Assembly (NCBI RefSeq): GCF_003268655.1
Contig: NZ_CP029642.1
Location: forward strand, 1,922,001-1,986,000
Origin: Arthrobacter dokdonellae
Lineage (GTDB): Bacteria; Actinomycetota; Actinomycetes; Actinomycetales; Micrococcaceae
Reading direction: 5' to 3'
Length of the DNA: 64,000 nt
The stretch's first letter is position 1. Each line of letters opens with the position of its first letter. The notes under the pieces are model-generated. The model was not told where the DNA came from, made no database searches, and worked only from the letters and a program-made list of their open reading frames with translations. The position numbers were made by a program, and so were the translations under genes. Shown piece after piece: positions 1 through 8,906 of this stretch.

Positions 1-363
1 GCACCGGAAGCAGCCGCCGAGGCTGCCGAGGCCAAGGCCCCGGAAACCAAGGCTCCGGAGGCAGCCGCCAAGGCCCCCGAGGCCAAGGCACCCGCCGCAC
101 GCCCGGCAGCCAAGGCACCCGCGGCCCGCCCCGCGGCCAAGGCTCCCGCCGCGGCCCGGCCGGCGGCCGCGCCGGTTGCACCGAGGCCCGTCGCGGCACC
201 GAAGCCTGTTGCTGCCAAGCCGATCCCGATGCCGAAGCCGATGGCCAAGCCGGCGGCAAAGCCTGCGGGCAAGCCGGCTGCGAAGGCAGCGACAAAGCCG
301 GCGGCCAAGCCTGCCTCTTCCAAGAGTGCAGCCGCCGCCGACACCAAAGACTCAGCCGAATAG
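1..363 (+). CDS. infC: Translation initiation factor IF-3, C-terminal tail (partial)
   Basis: Only the last 120 codons are inside the window, open from base 1 to the TAG at 361-363. What is visible is a low-complexity tail of Ala, Pro and Lys with motifs such as [12 protein letters not shown] and [13 protein letters not shown] and a final acidic stretch ADTKDSAE. No folded domain can be seen. The identification rests on position: infC precedes rpmI and rplT in nearly all bacteria, and actinobacterial IF-3 proteins often carry such disordered C-terminal extensions. The tail is basic and probably disordered, so it may contact rRNA, but this is inference. The conserved IF-3 domains lie upstream of the window, so the call could be wrong if another gene sits there. 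Confidence 0.75.
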   Translation, partial: APEAAAEAAEAKAPETKAPEAAAKAPEAKAPAARPAAKAPAARPAAKAPAAARPAAAPVAPRPVAAPKPVAAKPIPMPKPMAKPAAKPAGKPAAKAATKPAAKPASSKSAAAADTKDSAE

Positions 364-470
364 GGCCAACGCCCCTTTTGGCGGTGAATACACACCCCGA
401 CAGTGACCCAACCGGTCGCTGCAAGAGAACCACAGGCAGCGCCGGTGGATACGTAAGGAGACAGGTCCTC

Positions 471-665
471 ATGCCTAAAATGAAGACACACAGTGGTGCG
501 AAGAAGCGATTCAAGCTGACCGGTACCGGCAAGCTGCGCCGCCAGCGCGCCAACCGCCGCCACTACCTGGAGCACAAGCCCTCCAGCCTGAAGCGCCGCC
601 TCAAGGGTGACCTCACGGTTGCCAAGGCAGACGTCCGCAACATCAAGAAGATGCTCGGCATCTAA
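471..665 (+). CDS. rpmI: 50S ribosomal protein L35
   Basis: A 64-residue, strongly basic protein beginning [20 protein letters not shown], the family signature, and ending with KKMLGI. Length matches bacterial L35. The ATG at 471 is preceded by a purine-rich AAGGAG at 455-460. An in-frame upstream start near 378 exists but would add an unrelated N-terminus and was rejected. The protein binds 23S rRNA in the large subunit. It sits between infC and rplT in the usual translation operon. A short GC palindrome at 699-710 lies between this gene and rplT. Confidence 0.97.
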   Translation: MPKMKTHSGAKKRFKLTGTGKLRRQRANRRHYLEHKPSSLKRRLKGDLTVAKADVRNIKKMLGI

Positions 666-771
666 TTTCGCAAGTCAATGGGTGTTGACCCCGTATTTGG
701 GTCCGGACCCTTCCATAAACGCCTTCCCCGGCATGATTGGCTTGGGATACAAAACTTGAAGGAGTACGCAC

Positions 772-1155
772 GTGGCACGTGTGAAGCGGGCGGTAAACGC
801 CCACAAAAAGCGTCGGGTTATTCTTGAGCGCGCAAAGGGCTACCGCGGACAGCGTTCGCGCCTGTACCGCAAGGCCAAGGAGCAGCTGCTGCACTCATTT
901 GTGTACAGCTACGGCGACCGCCGCAAGCGCAAGGGCGACTTCCGCCGCCTCTGGATCCAGCGAATCAACGCTGCGGCCCGCGCCAACGGCCTGACCTACA
1001 ACCGTCTGATCCAGGGCCTGAAGGCCGCCGAGATCGAGGTCGACCGCCGCATGCTGGCCGATCTGGCCGTGAACGACGCCGGCGCATTCGCCGCACTGGT
1101 GAAGCTCGCCAAGGCGGCCCTGCCGGCCGACACCTCGGCCGCGGCGGCAAAGTAA
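772..1155 (+). CDS. rplT: 50S ribosomal protein L20
   Basis: A 127-residue basic protein starting at GTG 772 with [20 protein letters not shown], followed by [18 protein letters not shown], both diagnostic of L20. A good GAAGGAG Shine-Dalgarno lies about 7 bases upstream. L20 is a primary binder of 23S rRNA needed for early 50S assembly. The last dozen residues (ADTSAAAAK) extend slightly beyond the usual 117-120 residue family length. It is the last gene of the infC-rpmI-rplT cluster. Whether L20 autoregulates the operon here cannot be judged, because the infC leader is outside the window. Confidence 0.97.
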   Translation: MARVKRAVNAHKKRRVILERAKGYRGQRSRLYRKAKEQLLHSFVYSYGDRRKRKGDFRRLWIQRINAAARANGLTYNRLIQGLKAAEIEVDRRMLADLAVNDAGAFAALVKLAKAALPADTSAAAAK

Positions 1156-1219
1156 CACCGGTTCTGAGCCGGAACCACGCGTTCCGTATTCATGCAGGCG
1201 GACTGCTAAAGTCCTAAAC

Positions 1220-2131
1220 ATGAGTGAACCCGGGCGCCCGCCAGCTGATGCAATGACCAATCCTCGAGCAGATCGAGTGAGGGAAGTTGCGAAGCTGGCA
1301 GGGCGCTCGGGGCGTTTAAAGCGTCGCCAGTTCTTCGTCGAAGGACCCCAGGGCGTCCGCGAGGCACTGCAGGCGCACCGCGACTGCCTCGACGCCGGCG
1401 GAAGCCCCGTCGTCGAGGCGGTCTACGCCACGGTGGAGTGCCTCAAGCGGCATGACGAGCTGCTCGACCTCGCCTCCAACCCGGGTTCGCACCTGCAGGT
1501 CCGCATCGCCAGCGACATGGTGCTGGCGGCCATGACAGACACCGTGACCCCGCAGGGCATCGTGGCGATATGCAACTTTGTGGACGTGCCGCTGGAGGAG
1601 GTGCTCGCCGCCAAGCCGAAGCTGATTGCCATGCTCTGCCGCGTGCAGGACCCCGGCAACGCCGGGACCGTGCTGCGTGCCGCCGATGCCGCGGGCGCCG
1701 ACGCCGTGATCTTCTCCAGCTCCAGCGTGGACATTTACAACCCCAAGGCGGTGCGCGCCACAGCCGGTTCGCTGTTCCACCTGCCCGTGGTGCGGGGCGT
1801 GGACCTGGCCGAGGCGGTGGCCGCTGCCAAGGAGGCGGGGGTCGGCATTCTGGCAGCGGACGGCTACGGTTCGCTCAACCTTGACCTGCTGCAGGATGAA
1901 AGCGCGGCCAGGGCATTTGAACAGCAGATTCCCGACTCCCAATACGCCCTCGAGGACCCCACCCTGTGGCTGTTCGGCAACGAGGCCCAGGGCCTGGCGG
2001 GGGAGGAAAAGGCGCTGGCGGACCACCGGGTGGCCGTCCCCGTCTACGGCGAGGCCGAGTCGTTGAACCTGGGCACCGCAGCCACCGTATGCCTCTATGC
2101 CAGCGCCCGGGCCCAACGCCGCGCGGCGTGA
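1220..2131 (+). CDS. TrmH/SpoU-family RNA 2'-O-methyltransferase
   Basis: A 303-residue SPOUT-class methyltransferase. An N-terminal substrate-binding region (about residues 15-110) is followed by the knotted catalytic domain with motif 1 CRVQDPGNAGTVLRAADAAG near residue 140, motif 2 LWLFGNEAQGL near 250 and motif 3 ESLNLGTAATV near 280. Such enzymes methylate the ribose 2'-OH of rRNA or tRNA using SAM. The position directly after rplT matches tsnR in Mycobacterium tuberculosis, so 23S rRNA is the likely substrate; the exact nucleotide is unknown. A -10-like TAAAGT at 1207-1212 lies seven bases before the ATG, so the mRNA is probably leaderless. An alternative ATG lies at 1250. Confidence 0.92.
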   Translation: MSEPGRPPADAMTNPRADRVREVAKLAGRSGRLKRRQFFVEGPQGVREALQAHRDCLDAGGSPVVEAVYATVECLKRHDELLDLASNPGSHLQVRIASDMVLAAMTDTVTPQGIVAICNFVDVPLEEVLAAKPKLIAMLCRVQDPGNAGTVLRAADAAGADAVIFSSSSVDIYNPKAVRATAGSLFHLPVVRGVDLAEAVAAAKEAGVGILAADGYGSLNLDLLQDESAARAFEQQIPDSQYALEDPTLWLFGNEAQGLAGEEKALADHRVAVPVYGEAESLNLGTAATVCLYASARAQRRAA

Positions 2132-2216
2132 GGCCTTCATCCACCGACGGCACGGCAGCCAGTACACTATGAAGCCGGGGCCGGTTAGGCCCTTTGATTA
2201 TTGAGGGGAATCCATC

Positions 2217-3149
2217 GTGGCTCACGGAGGAGGCAGCAAGGCGGTCATCGCCGCGCTGGCGGCAAACCTGTCCATTGCGGTGCTGAAATTCTTGGCCTAC
2301 CTGCTGACGCTGTCCTCGTCCATGCTGGCCGAGTCCGTCCACTCGCTCGCCGATTCAGGCAACCAGTTCCTGCTGCTGATCGGCGGAAAGCGGTCCAAGC
2401 GGCAGGCCAGCGCCGAACACCCCTTCGGCTACGGCCGCGAACGATACGTGTACGCTTTCCTGGTCTCCATCATCCTCTTTAGCGTGGGCGGCGTGTTCGC
2501 CTTGTACGAGGCCTATTCAAAGTGGCAGCACCCGCACGCGATGGATGCCCGGTGGGCTTGGGTGCCTCTGGTGGTGCTGGTCGGCTCGATCCTGTTGGAA
2601 GGCAATTCCTTCCGCACAGCCATCAAGGAGTCCAACCACACCCGCGGCTCCAAGTCATGGGCGCAGTTCATCCGGACCGCCAAGGCGCCGGAGCTTCCAG
2701 CGGTCCTGCTGGAGGACGCCGCCGCGTTGCTGGGCCTGGTTTTTGCGTTGTTCGGCGTCACCATGACCATCGTGACCGGCAACGGTCATTGGGACGCGGC
2801 GGGGACCGGGCTCATCGGCCTGCTGCTGGTTGCTGTCGCCGTGGTGCTGGCCCTGGAGACCAAGTCCCTGCTCCTGGGTGAAGCGGCGACCGAGGAGGAC
2901 CTCCGGGCCATCGAGGCGTCCCTGGTGGGCCCCGGCGTGAGCGGCATCATCCACCTCAAGACGCTGCACCTGGGCCCGGAGGAACTCCTGGTTGCGGCGA
3001 AGATTGCCGTGACGGAAGCGGAGACCGGCGCCCAGATCGCCCAGGCCATCGACGCCGCCGAAGAGCGCGTGCGAAGTGCCGTTCCCATCGCGACGGTCAT
3101 CTATCTGGAGCCTGACATCTACTCGGCAGCCAAGGCAGGGCGGCCTTAG
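2217..3149 (+). CDS. Cation diffusion facilitator (CDF) metal exporter
   Basis: A 310-residue membrane protein of the cation efflux family. The first hydrophobic segments (about residues 9-30 and 32-60) contain AESVHSLADSGNQ, the HxxxD metal site of transmembrane segment 2. HPFGYGRERYVYAF is the conserved loop before segment 3, and LEDAAALLGLVFALFG carries the Asp of segment 5. The C-terminal roughly 75 residues form the cytoplasmic ferredoxin-like domain. CDF proteins exchange Zn2+, Fe2+ or Mn2+ for protons; the specific metal cannot be told from sequence alone. The GTG start at 2217 has TTGAGGGGAA just upstream. It stands alone, convergent with the MFS gene. Confidence 0.9.
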   Translation: MAHGGGSKAVIAALAANLSIAVLKFLAYLLTLSSSMLAESVHSLADSGNQFLLLIGGKRSKRQASAEHPFGYGRERYVYAFLVSIILFSVGGVFALYEAYSKWQHPHAMDARWAWVPLVVLVGSILLEGNSFRTAIKESNHTRGSKSWAQFIRTAKAPELPAVLLEDAAALLGLVFALFGVTMTIVTGNGHWDAAGTGLIGLLLVAVAVVLALETKSLLLGEAATEEDLRAIEASLVGPGVSGIIHLKTLHLGPEELLVAAKIAVTEAETGAQIAQAIDAAEERVRSAVPIATVIYLEPDIYSAAKAGRP

Positions 3150-3196
3150 CCCGGCCGTACCCCCATGATGGACGACGGCGGCGGGCCAGGCGCGCC

Positions 3197-4432
3197 TTAT
3201 CGACCGGCTGAGCCTGCGGGCACCACGGCGACGGCCTTCGCGCGCTTGTCGAGCCAGCCGCTCACCAGGGCGACGGCGAGGCCAAGCACTGCCATGACGG
3301 CGCCGACCAGTGCGGGCGCCGTAAAACCCCAACCCCACGAGATGACGAGGCCCCCGGCGAAGGCGCCGAGCGCGTTGGCCATGTTCAGGGCGGAGTGGTT
3401 CAGCGATGAAGCCAGCGTGGGCGCGCCGGGGGAGACATCCAGCAGGCGCGTTTGCAACGACGGGATCAGCATGGACCCCGACGCCCCGATGACAAAGATC
3501 ATGACCAGCGCCAGCCACTGGATGTGGACCGTGAAAGCGTAGGTCACGAGCATGAGGGCAATGAACGCCATCAGGAGGTACATGCTGCCCAGCACTGACC
3601 AGTCGGCCAGCTTCCCGCCCACGAAGCTGCCCGCCACCATGCCCAGGCCGTAGAGGCCGACAATGACGGGCAGGAAGTCCGCCGGGAAGCCGGCCACATC
3701 CGTCATGGTGTTGGCAACATAGGTGTAGACGGCGAAGAACCCGCCAAAGCCCACCACGCCAACGAGCAGGGTCAGCCACACCTGGCCGCGCTTCAAGGCT
3801 CCCAGTTCCCGGCGCAGGCTCGCATCCGGGTGGGCCTTCTGGGAGGGAATGAACACGGCGATGAACACCATCGTCACGAGGCCGATGAAGGCGACCAGCA
3901 CAAACATCAGACGCCAGCCCAGCTGCTGGCCTACCAGCGTCGCCAGCGGAACGCCCACCACGTTGGCCACCGCCAGGCCCATCATGACCATGGCGATGGC
4001 CCGGCCCCGTTTGGTCGGGGCCACAAGGGACGCGGCGAGCACGGCCGCCACGCCAAAGTAGGCCCCGTGCGGCAGGCCGGCAACAAAGCGGGTGACCATC
4101 AGCGACGTGTAGTCCTGGGCAAAGAACGAGGACAGGTTGCCCAGCGTAAACAGGCCCATCAGGGCCAGCGCCAGGGTCTTGCGCCGCCACTTGGCACTGA
4201 TGGCCACCAGGAGCGGGGCTCCCACCACGACGCCGAGCGCGTACGCGGAGATGACGTGGCCGGCCTCGGGCACGGAGACGCCCACGCCCTGAGCGACGTT
4301 GGGCAGCAGTCCCATCATGGCGAATTCGGTGGTCCCGATGCCGAATCCGCCCATGGCCAGGGCGAAGATGGCCCAGGCGGCGGCGTTCGGTGAGGCGGGC
4401 CTGGTCCCGGGCAGCGTGGCGGTGGTGGTCAT
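3197..4432 (-). CDS. MFS transporter, DHA1/arabinose-efflux type
   Basis: A 411-residue protein with about twelve hydrophobic segments, typical of the major facilitator superfamily. GGFGIGTTEFAMMGLLPNVA in segment 1 and AKWRRKT in the loop after segment 2 are typical of the AraJ/YdhP/NepI-like DHA1 exporters. Members export sugars, nucleosides or drugs using the proton gradient; the substrate is unknown here. The start was placed at ATG 4432 (MTTTATLPGTRPASP). A longer reading to 4510 adds a low-quality Arg/His stretch. It is divergent from the NUDIX gene at 4565 with about 130 bp between them, where an imperfect GCAAC/GTTGC inverted repeat could serve regulation. Confidence 0.92.
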   Translation of the reverse strand: MTTTATLPGTRPASPNAAAWAIFALAMGGFGIGTTEFAMMGLLPNVAQGVGVSVPEAGHVISAYALGVVVGAPLLVAISAKWRRKTLALALMGLFTLGNLSSFFAQDYTSLMVTRFVAGLPHGAYFGVAAVLAASLVAPTKRGRAIAMVMMGLAVANVVGVPLATLVGQQLGWRLMFVLVAFIGLVTMVFIAVFIPSQKAHPDASLRRELGALKRGQVWLTLLVGVVGFGGFFAVYTYVANTMTDVAGFPADFLPVIVGLYGLGMVAGSFVGGKLADWSVLGSMYLLMAFIALMLVTYAFTVHIQWLALVMIFVIGASGSMLIPSLQTRLLDVSPGAPTLASSLNHSALNMANALGAFAGGLVISWGWGFTAPALVGAVMAVLGLAVALVSGWLDKRAKAVAVVPAGSAGR

Positions 4433-4564
4433 GGAGCGGTCTCCCAAAGGGGCGTTGTCGCCTTCCCGCCGGAGCGGCGGGTGGCGGGCGGCGTGAGGTG
4501 CCGCGGACAAGGTGGACGAGACGGCACTGTCCGCAACAAGTCTAGTTGCGCCTAGGCTGGGTCC

Positions 4565-4993
4565 GTGACTTCAATGAAACAAATTGTGGGCGGAGCGCTA
4601 GTCGACTCGCTGGCCCGTCCCACGCGCCTGCTGGCCGCCCGGCGTACCGCACCCCCGGCATTTGCCGGCATGTGGGAATTCCCGGGGGGTAAGGTGGAGC
4701 CTGGAGAAGGCCCGACGGAGGCGCTGCACCGTGAACTTTCCGAGGAGCTCGGCGTCACGGTCCGCCTCGGCGCCGAACTTGACGGCCCGACGCCGGAGGG
4801 CTGGCCCCTCGCCGCCGGCGCAGCCATGCGGGTGTGGCTGGTGCAGGTGACGGACGGCTCGCCGGAGCCTCTGGAAGACCATGACGTGCTGCGCTGGGTG
4901 GACCTGGACGGGGCGGAAGTCCTGGAGCTGCCGTGGATTCCGGCAGACCTGCCCATCGTCCAGGCGTTGCGGACCCTGAAGGCACGGGGCTGA
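4565..4993 (+). CDS. NUDIX hydrolase, MutT-like (8-oxo-dGTP diphosphatase type)
   Basis: A 142-residue single-domain NUDIX protein. The Nudix box is complete at about residues 42-64: G KVEPG E GPTEALH REL S EE L GV fits Gx5Ex7REUxEExGU. MWEFPGGKVEPGE is the MutT-type lead-in. Such enzymes hydrolyse oxidised nucleoside triphosphates to prevent mutation, though other NTP substrates are possible. The -10-like TAGGCT at 4553-4558 lies six bases before the GTG at 4565, leaving no ribosome-binding site, so translation is probably leaderless. ATG 4574 is an alternative start in the same frame. Confidence 0.9.
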   Translation: MTSMKQIVGGALVDSLARPTRLLAARRTAPPAFAGMWEFPGGKVEPGEGPTEALHRELSEELGVTVRLGAELDGPTPEGWPLAAGAAMRVWLVQVTDGSPEPLEDHDVLRWVDLDGAEVLELPWIPADLPIVQALRTLKARG

Positions 4994-5071
4994 ACAACAG
5001 GCCAGGGTGTCGAACAAGGCGGGCGCTGTGCCACACTGGGGGTTAGCCAATAACCGCAAGGAGGTTGTGCA

Positions 5072-5275
5072 GTGACATCGTCCGAGAACCACAACGAATC
5101 AGCCCCGGCCGAGACCGGCGGCGCCAGCGAAGAAATGAAGGAAAAGTTCCGCCAGGCGTTGGAGAACAAAAAGAACCAGCATCACGGGAGCGTGGAGGCT
5201 GCGAACGGTGCCAAAATCAACTCCCAGCATGGGGCCGCTCAGCACAAGCGCGAATTCCGCCGCAAGAGCGGATAG
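5072..5275 (+). CDS. DUF5302-type small conserved protein
   Basis: A 67-residue hydrophilic protein. The core EEMKEKFRQALENKKNQHH is followed by HGAAQHKREFRRKSG at the C-terminus, which I recognise as the DUF5302 pattern of small actinobacterial proteins. Function is unknown. There is no signal peptide or membrane segment, and the basic C-terminal end suggests a nucleic-acid or ribosome partner, which is inference. The GTG start has a clear AAGGAGG about 7 bases upstream (5058-5064). It is convergent with the radical SAM gene that ends at 5309. Confidence 0.75.
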   Translation: MTSSENHNESAPAETGGASEEMKEKFRQALENKKNQHHGSVEAANGAKINSQHGAAQHKREFRRKSG

Positions 5276-5308
5276 CCACCGCTGCGACCGCGTGGCACCC
5301 GGCCGCGG

Positions 5309-6511
5309 CTAGAAAAGCGTCGGCGCAAGATCGGCAAGGGCAGGGGCGTGCATGGCGGCACCTGCCCTTTGTCGTGTCGCCGCCCCGCCGCGGTGGCCCG
5401 CCTCCCCGGAGGGCAGGCTGCCCGCCGGGTAGCTCGCTTCCTCCTGGCGGGGATCGTGGATGAAGCCGGCCTGGCCGGCAAAGCCGTGGCGGCGCTTGGC
5501 CGCGTTGACACGCGCAGCCAGCCACTGCCTGTAGTCCTTGGGCGCATATGAACCCTGGCCGTAGAGCCGCTCGTAGCGGCCCACCAGGGCAGGTTGTTCC
5601 CGGGCCAGCCACTGCATGAACCACTCGCGCGTGCCTGGGCGCAGGTACAGCGCTCCGGCGCTGACGCCGGTGGCGCCGGCGCGGCCCAGTGCGGCAAACA
5701 AGGCATCCAGCGACTCCTCGGAATCGGTCAGCCACGGCAGGATGGGCATGGCCATGACGCCGCACGGCAGTCCGGCGTCGCGCAGCTTGGAGATCAGGGC
5801 CAGGCGGGCCTTCGGTGCCGGCGTGCCCGGCTCGATGGCCGCGGCCAGGCCCTCGTCGAGGAGGGCCAGGGAGATGCCCATGCCCACACTGACCTGCCGG
5901 CCCGCCTCCTGCAGCAGCGGGATGTCCCGTGCCAGCAGCGTGCCCTTGGTCAGGATGGAAAACGGCGTGCCTGAATCGGCCAGAGCGGCGATGACGCCCG
6001 GCATGAGCCTGTAGCGGCCCTCGGCGCGCTGGTAAGGGTCGGTGTTGGTCCCAAGGGCCACGTGCGGCCGGTGCCAGGACGGCTTGTGGAGCTCCTTCCG
6101 CAGCACCTCGGCAACATTGACCTTGACCACCACCTGCGAGTCGAAGTCCGCCCCGGCGTCGAGGTCCAGGTACGTGTGGGTCTTCCGGGCAAAGCAGTAG
6201 ACGCAGGCGTGGGAGCAGCCGCGGTACGGGTTCACTGTCCACTCAAACGGCATGGACGACGTGGCCGGCACCTTGTTCAGTGCGCTCTTGGCGAGCACCT
6301 CGTGGAAGGTGATGCCGGCAAACTCCGGCGTCTGCACACTCTTGACCAGGCCGGCCAAGGGGAGCAGCGGCAGCGCAGGAGCCCCGTCCTGGGCGGACCC
6401 GTCCTGGGCGGACCGGTCCTGGGCGGACCGGTCCAGCTCCGAAGCGTCCGCTCCCGGCGCGTCCTGGAGCGGAAAGAGTGGCTGGTCGAGTTGCTGCTTG
6501 TTCCACCGCAT
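5309..6511 (-). CDS. Rv2578c-family radical SAM protein
   Basis: A 400-residue protein. The cluster motif CSHACVYCFARKTHTYLDLD (CxxxCxxC) near residue 95 binds a 4Fe-4S centre and SAM. The following VNVAEVLRKEL and LGTNTDPYQ segments are characteristic of the Rv2578c group, which is related to spore photoproduct lyase-like enzymes. The reaction is unknown. The start ATG 6511 (MRWNKQQLDQPLFPL) matches the family N-terminus. Residues about 28-42 contain three near-perfect copies of the pentad DxSAQ, encoded by a 15-bp tandem repeat described separately. The gene is divergent from the acyl-CoA ligase gene. Confidence 0.9.
   Translation of the reverse strand: MRWNKQQLDQPLFPLQDAPGADASELDRSAQDRSAQDGSAQDGAPALPLLPLAGLVKSVQTPEFAGITFHEVLAKSALNKVPATSSMPFEWTVNPYRGCSHACVYCFARKTHTYLDLDAGADFDSQVVVKVNVAEVLRKELHKPSWHRPHVALGTNTDPYQRAEGRYRLMPGVIAALADSGTPFSILTKGTLLARDIPLLQEAGRQVSVGMGISLALLDEGLAAAIEPGTPAPKARLALISKLRDAGLPCGVMAMPILPWLTDSEESLDALFAALGRAGATGVSAGALYLRPGTREWFMQWLAREQPALVGRYERLYGQGSYAPKDYRQWLAARVNAAKRRHGFAGQAGFIHDPRQEEASYPAGSLPSGEAGHRGGAATRQRAGAAMHAPALADLAPTLF
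6386..6430. repeat. 15-bp tandem repeat, three copies, inside radical SAM gene
   Basis: GTCCTGGGCGGACCC is followed by two copies of GTCCTGGGCGGACCG, with a partial fourth (GTCC). On the coding (minus) strand this gives DRSAQDRSAQDGSAQDG near the N-terminus of the Rv2578c-like protein. The repeat keeps the frame and lies before the catalytic core, so copy number can vary without breaking the protein. It looks like recent slippage. Confidence 0.85.
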
Positions 6512-6620
6512 GGAAACGATTCGAACATGTTTTCTATTCCGTGTCAACGGGCTCCTCTGCTACCCCGCTGCCGCGCCCGGCGGCAGGTGCCGGTATGGCC
6601 CAGATCACACCACGTGGCGC

Positions 6621-6626
6621 TAGGCT
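6621..6626 (+). promoter_or_regulatory. Putative -10 box of the acyl-CoA ligase gene
   Basis: TAGGCT, the same hexamer seen before several other genes here, would place the transcription start near 6633. This gives a 40-base leader with TTAAGGAG upstream of ATG 6676. No convincing -35 is seen. Confidence 0.4.
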
Positions 6627-6675
6627 GTGACCATGAGGCGCCCAGGCCTCTCCCTGTGGAGTTTAAGGAGCCGTT

Positions 6676-8181
6676 ATGACCAACCTGGCCACCATTGTGG
6701 GCACGTCCGCGCAAAGAGACCCGGCGGGCACCGCCATCAAGATGGACGACGTCGAAATCAGCTTTGCGGCCTTGGAGGTCCTCAGCGCCAAGGTGGCGGC
6801 GCTGCTTGCCGACCGCGGCGTGCAGCGGGGGGACCGGGTGGCGCTGGTCTCGCCCAACCTGCCGCAAATGCCGCCCATTTACTATGGCATCCTCCGCTAC
6901 GGGGCCATCGTGGTGCCGCTGAACCCCCTGCTGAAGTCCCGCGAAGTGGCGTACCACTTGAAGGACTCGGGTGCCAGGCTCGCATTCGCGTGGGAGGGCG
7001 TCATGGGGGAGGTGGCGCCTGCCGCCGAGGAGACCGGCACGTCCGTCATACCCATCGATGCCGGTTTCATGGCGCTGCTGGCACCCCTCGAACCCCTCAC
7101 CGGGGTGGCGCCCGCGGAAAAGGGGGACACCGCCGTCATCCTTTACACTTCCGGCACCACGGGCAAGCCCAAGGGCGCGGAGCTGACGCATGAGAACCTG
7201 CGCAGCAACGCCGAGGTCTCCGTCGGCCTGTTCAGCAGCCGGGACGGCGACGTGATCTTTGGCGGGCTTCCCTTCTTTCACATCTTCGGCCAGACGTGCG
7301 CCCTGAACTCCGCCGTGCTGGCAGGAGCCACCGTGACCATCCTGCCCAGGTTCGATCCCGTCAAGGCCCTGGAAATCATCCAGCGGGACAAGGTCACCAT
7401 CTTCGAGGGCGTCCCCACCATGTACATTGCGCTCCTGCGCACGCCCGGGCGTGAGAAGTACGATCTTTCCAGCCTGCGACTGGCCGCGTCGGGGGGCTCG
7501 CCCCTGCCGCTGGAGATCCTGCACGAGTTTGAAAGCACGTTCGACGCCACCATGCTCGAAGGCTACGGACTGTCCGAGACCTCACCCGTAGTCACCTTCA
7601 ACCAGATGGACGGGGTCCGCAAGCCGGGCTCCGTCGGCACAGCGGTGACCGGCGCGCAACTGCGGGTGGTCGATGACGCGGGGAACGACGTCGAACCCGG
7701 CGCGGTGGGGGAGATCGCCGTGGCGGGGCCTTACGTGATGAAGGGCTACTGGAACAATCCGGAGGCCACGGCGGCGGCCATTCCGGACGGCTGGTTCCGC
7801 ACGGGGGACCTGGGCCGCAGGGATGAGGACGGCGTCTTCTTCATTGTGGACCGCAAGAAGGACATGATCCTGCGCGGCGGCTACAACGTCTACCCGCGGG
7901 AAGTCGAGGAGGTCCTGTACGAGCACCCGGCCGTGGCGGAGGCCGCCGTCGTGGGCCGCCCCGACGACGTCCACGGGGAGGAGGTCTACGCCGCGGTGGC
8001 GCTCAAGGCCGGGGCCGACGGCGCCGAGGACCCGGAGGCGCTCGCCGCCAACATCAGGGACTTCGTCAAGGACCGGGTGGCCGCCTACAAGTTCCCGCGC
8101 AGGGTCATCATCATGGACACCCTGCCCAAGGGGCCCACGGGAAAGATCCTCAAGCGCGAGATCACCATCCCGGAGGCCTGA
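6676..8181 (+). CDS. Long-chain fatty-acid--CoA ligase (ANL superfamily)
   Basis: A 501-residue adenylate-forming enzyme. The AMP-binding P-loop YTSGTTGKPKGAELTH lies near residues 156-171, GYGLSETSPV near 295, and the hinge region GWFRTGDLG...VDRKKDMILRGGYNVYP near 375-415. The C-terminal PKGPTGKILKRE near 485 carries the catalytic lysine. It activates a carboxylic acid to acyl-AMP and then acyl-CoA. Length and motifs fit medium- or long-chain fatty-acid CoA ligases; the exact chain length is not readable. TTAAGGAG precedes the ATG. No lipid genes flank it. It converges with the SIMPL gene. Confidence 0.92.
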   Translation: MTNLATIVGTSAQRDPAGTAIKMDDVEISFAALEVLSAKVAALLADRGVQRGDRVALVSPNLPQMPPIYYGILRYGAIVVPLNPLLKSREVAYHLKDSGARLAFAWEGVMGEVAPAAEETGTSVIPIDAGFMALLAPLEPLTGVAPAEKGDTAVILYTSGTTGKPKGAELTHENLRSNAEVSVGLFSSRDGDVIFGGLPFFHIFGQTCALNSAVLAGATVTILPRFDPVKALEIIQRDKVTIFEGVPTMYIALLRTPGREKYDLSSLRLAASGGSPLPLEILHEFESTFDATMLEGYGLSETSPVVTFNQMDGVRKPGSVGTAVTGAQLRVVDDAGNDVEPGAVGEIAVAGPYVMKGYWNNPEATAAAIPDGWFRTGDLGRRDEDGVFFIVDRKKDMILRGGYNVYPREVEEVLYEHPAVAEAAVVGRPDDVHGEEVYAAVALKAGADGAEDPEALAANIRDFVKDRVAAYKFPRRVIIMDTLPKGPTGKILKREITIPEA

Positions 8182-8246
8182 TTCCGGCAGGCGTACGACG
8201 GCGGCCTGGCACTTGGGGTGTCCGGCCGTCGGTGCGTAGGTGGCCC

Positions 8247-8906
8247 CTAAAGCAGCTGCCAGGTGACTTGGACGGTGGCCGTAATGCTGCTTTGGCCCGC
8301 TTCCACCGGCAGGGCCAAAAGGGACGCGTCGTCCACCCCAGACATTGCCCTTGCCATGGGTACCATGCCCTGATCAAAAACCTCGGTGATGGCCGTGGCG
8401 GCGCCCAGGGTGCGTCCGGCCAGGGCCGCATACATGTCGGCGGCACGCACGGCGTCTGCCCAGGCCACGGCCCGGGCAGCGTCCTGGGCTGCCGAGAGAT
8501 CGGACACCCCCGGGCGGAGTCCGTGGATCCGCACGGCGTCACCGCCGGCGTCGACCACGGCGGCGATGATATCCGCCGCGCCCTCATCGTAACGGAGCAT
8601 GACGTTGAGTGTGGTGGTGACGATGTAGCCAGCGACGGCTCTGGTCTTCCCCTCCAGCCACTGCTCGTCAGCATGTACATTCAGCGCCTCCGTCCCCACC
8701 ACGTCTTGGGCCACGGACAAGTCGATCAGGCGTTGTTGGATGGCGGTGACGGCGCCGGTCGCCGCGGCGTAGGCTGCCTTGACGGTGTCTCGCCGGGCCT
8801 CGATGCCGACGTTGATGTGGAAGTAGTCGGGCTCGGCGTTGACGGCGCCACGTCCGGTGACGGTGATGGTGTTGGCATGGCCTGCGGTGTTGGCGGATTC
8901 ACTCAT
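8247..8906 (-). CDS. SIMPL (DUF541) domain protein
   Basis: A 219-residue protein. NTITVTGRGAVNAEPDYFHI near residue 12 is the characteristic SIMPL opening. Middle segments VGTEALNVHADEQW and AGYIVTTTLNVMLR, and the later AAQDAARAVAWADAVRAADM, also match the family, and it ends TATVQVTWQLL. Unlike many family members it has no evident signal peptide, so it may be cytoplasmic. The molecular role of SIMPL proteins is poorly known; some act in periplasmic or envelope stress. It is the last gene of a minus-strand trio, and its ATG overlaps the upstream stop by four bases (TCAT on the plus strand at 8903-8906), implying translational coupling. Confidence 0.85.
   Translation of the reverse strand: MSESANTAGHANTITVTGRGAVNAEPDYFHINVGIEARRDTVKAAYAAATGAVTAIQQRLIDLSVAQDVVGTEALNVHADEQWLEGKTRAVAGYIVTTTLNVMLRYDEGAADIIAAVVDAGGDAVRIHGLRPGVSDLSAAQDAARAVAWADAVRAADMYAALAGRTLGAATAITEVFDQGMVPMARAMSGVDDASLLALPVEAGQSSITATVQVTWQLL

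Noticed and set aside
3165..3542. Plus-strand frame at the end of the MFS gene
   Set aside because: It is antisense to well-defined transmembrane segments and lacks protein-like features.
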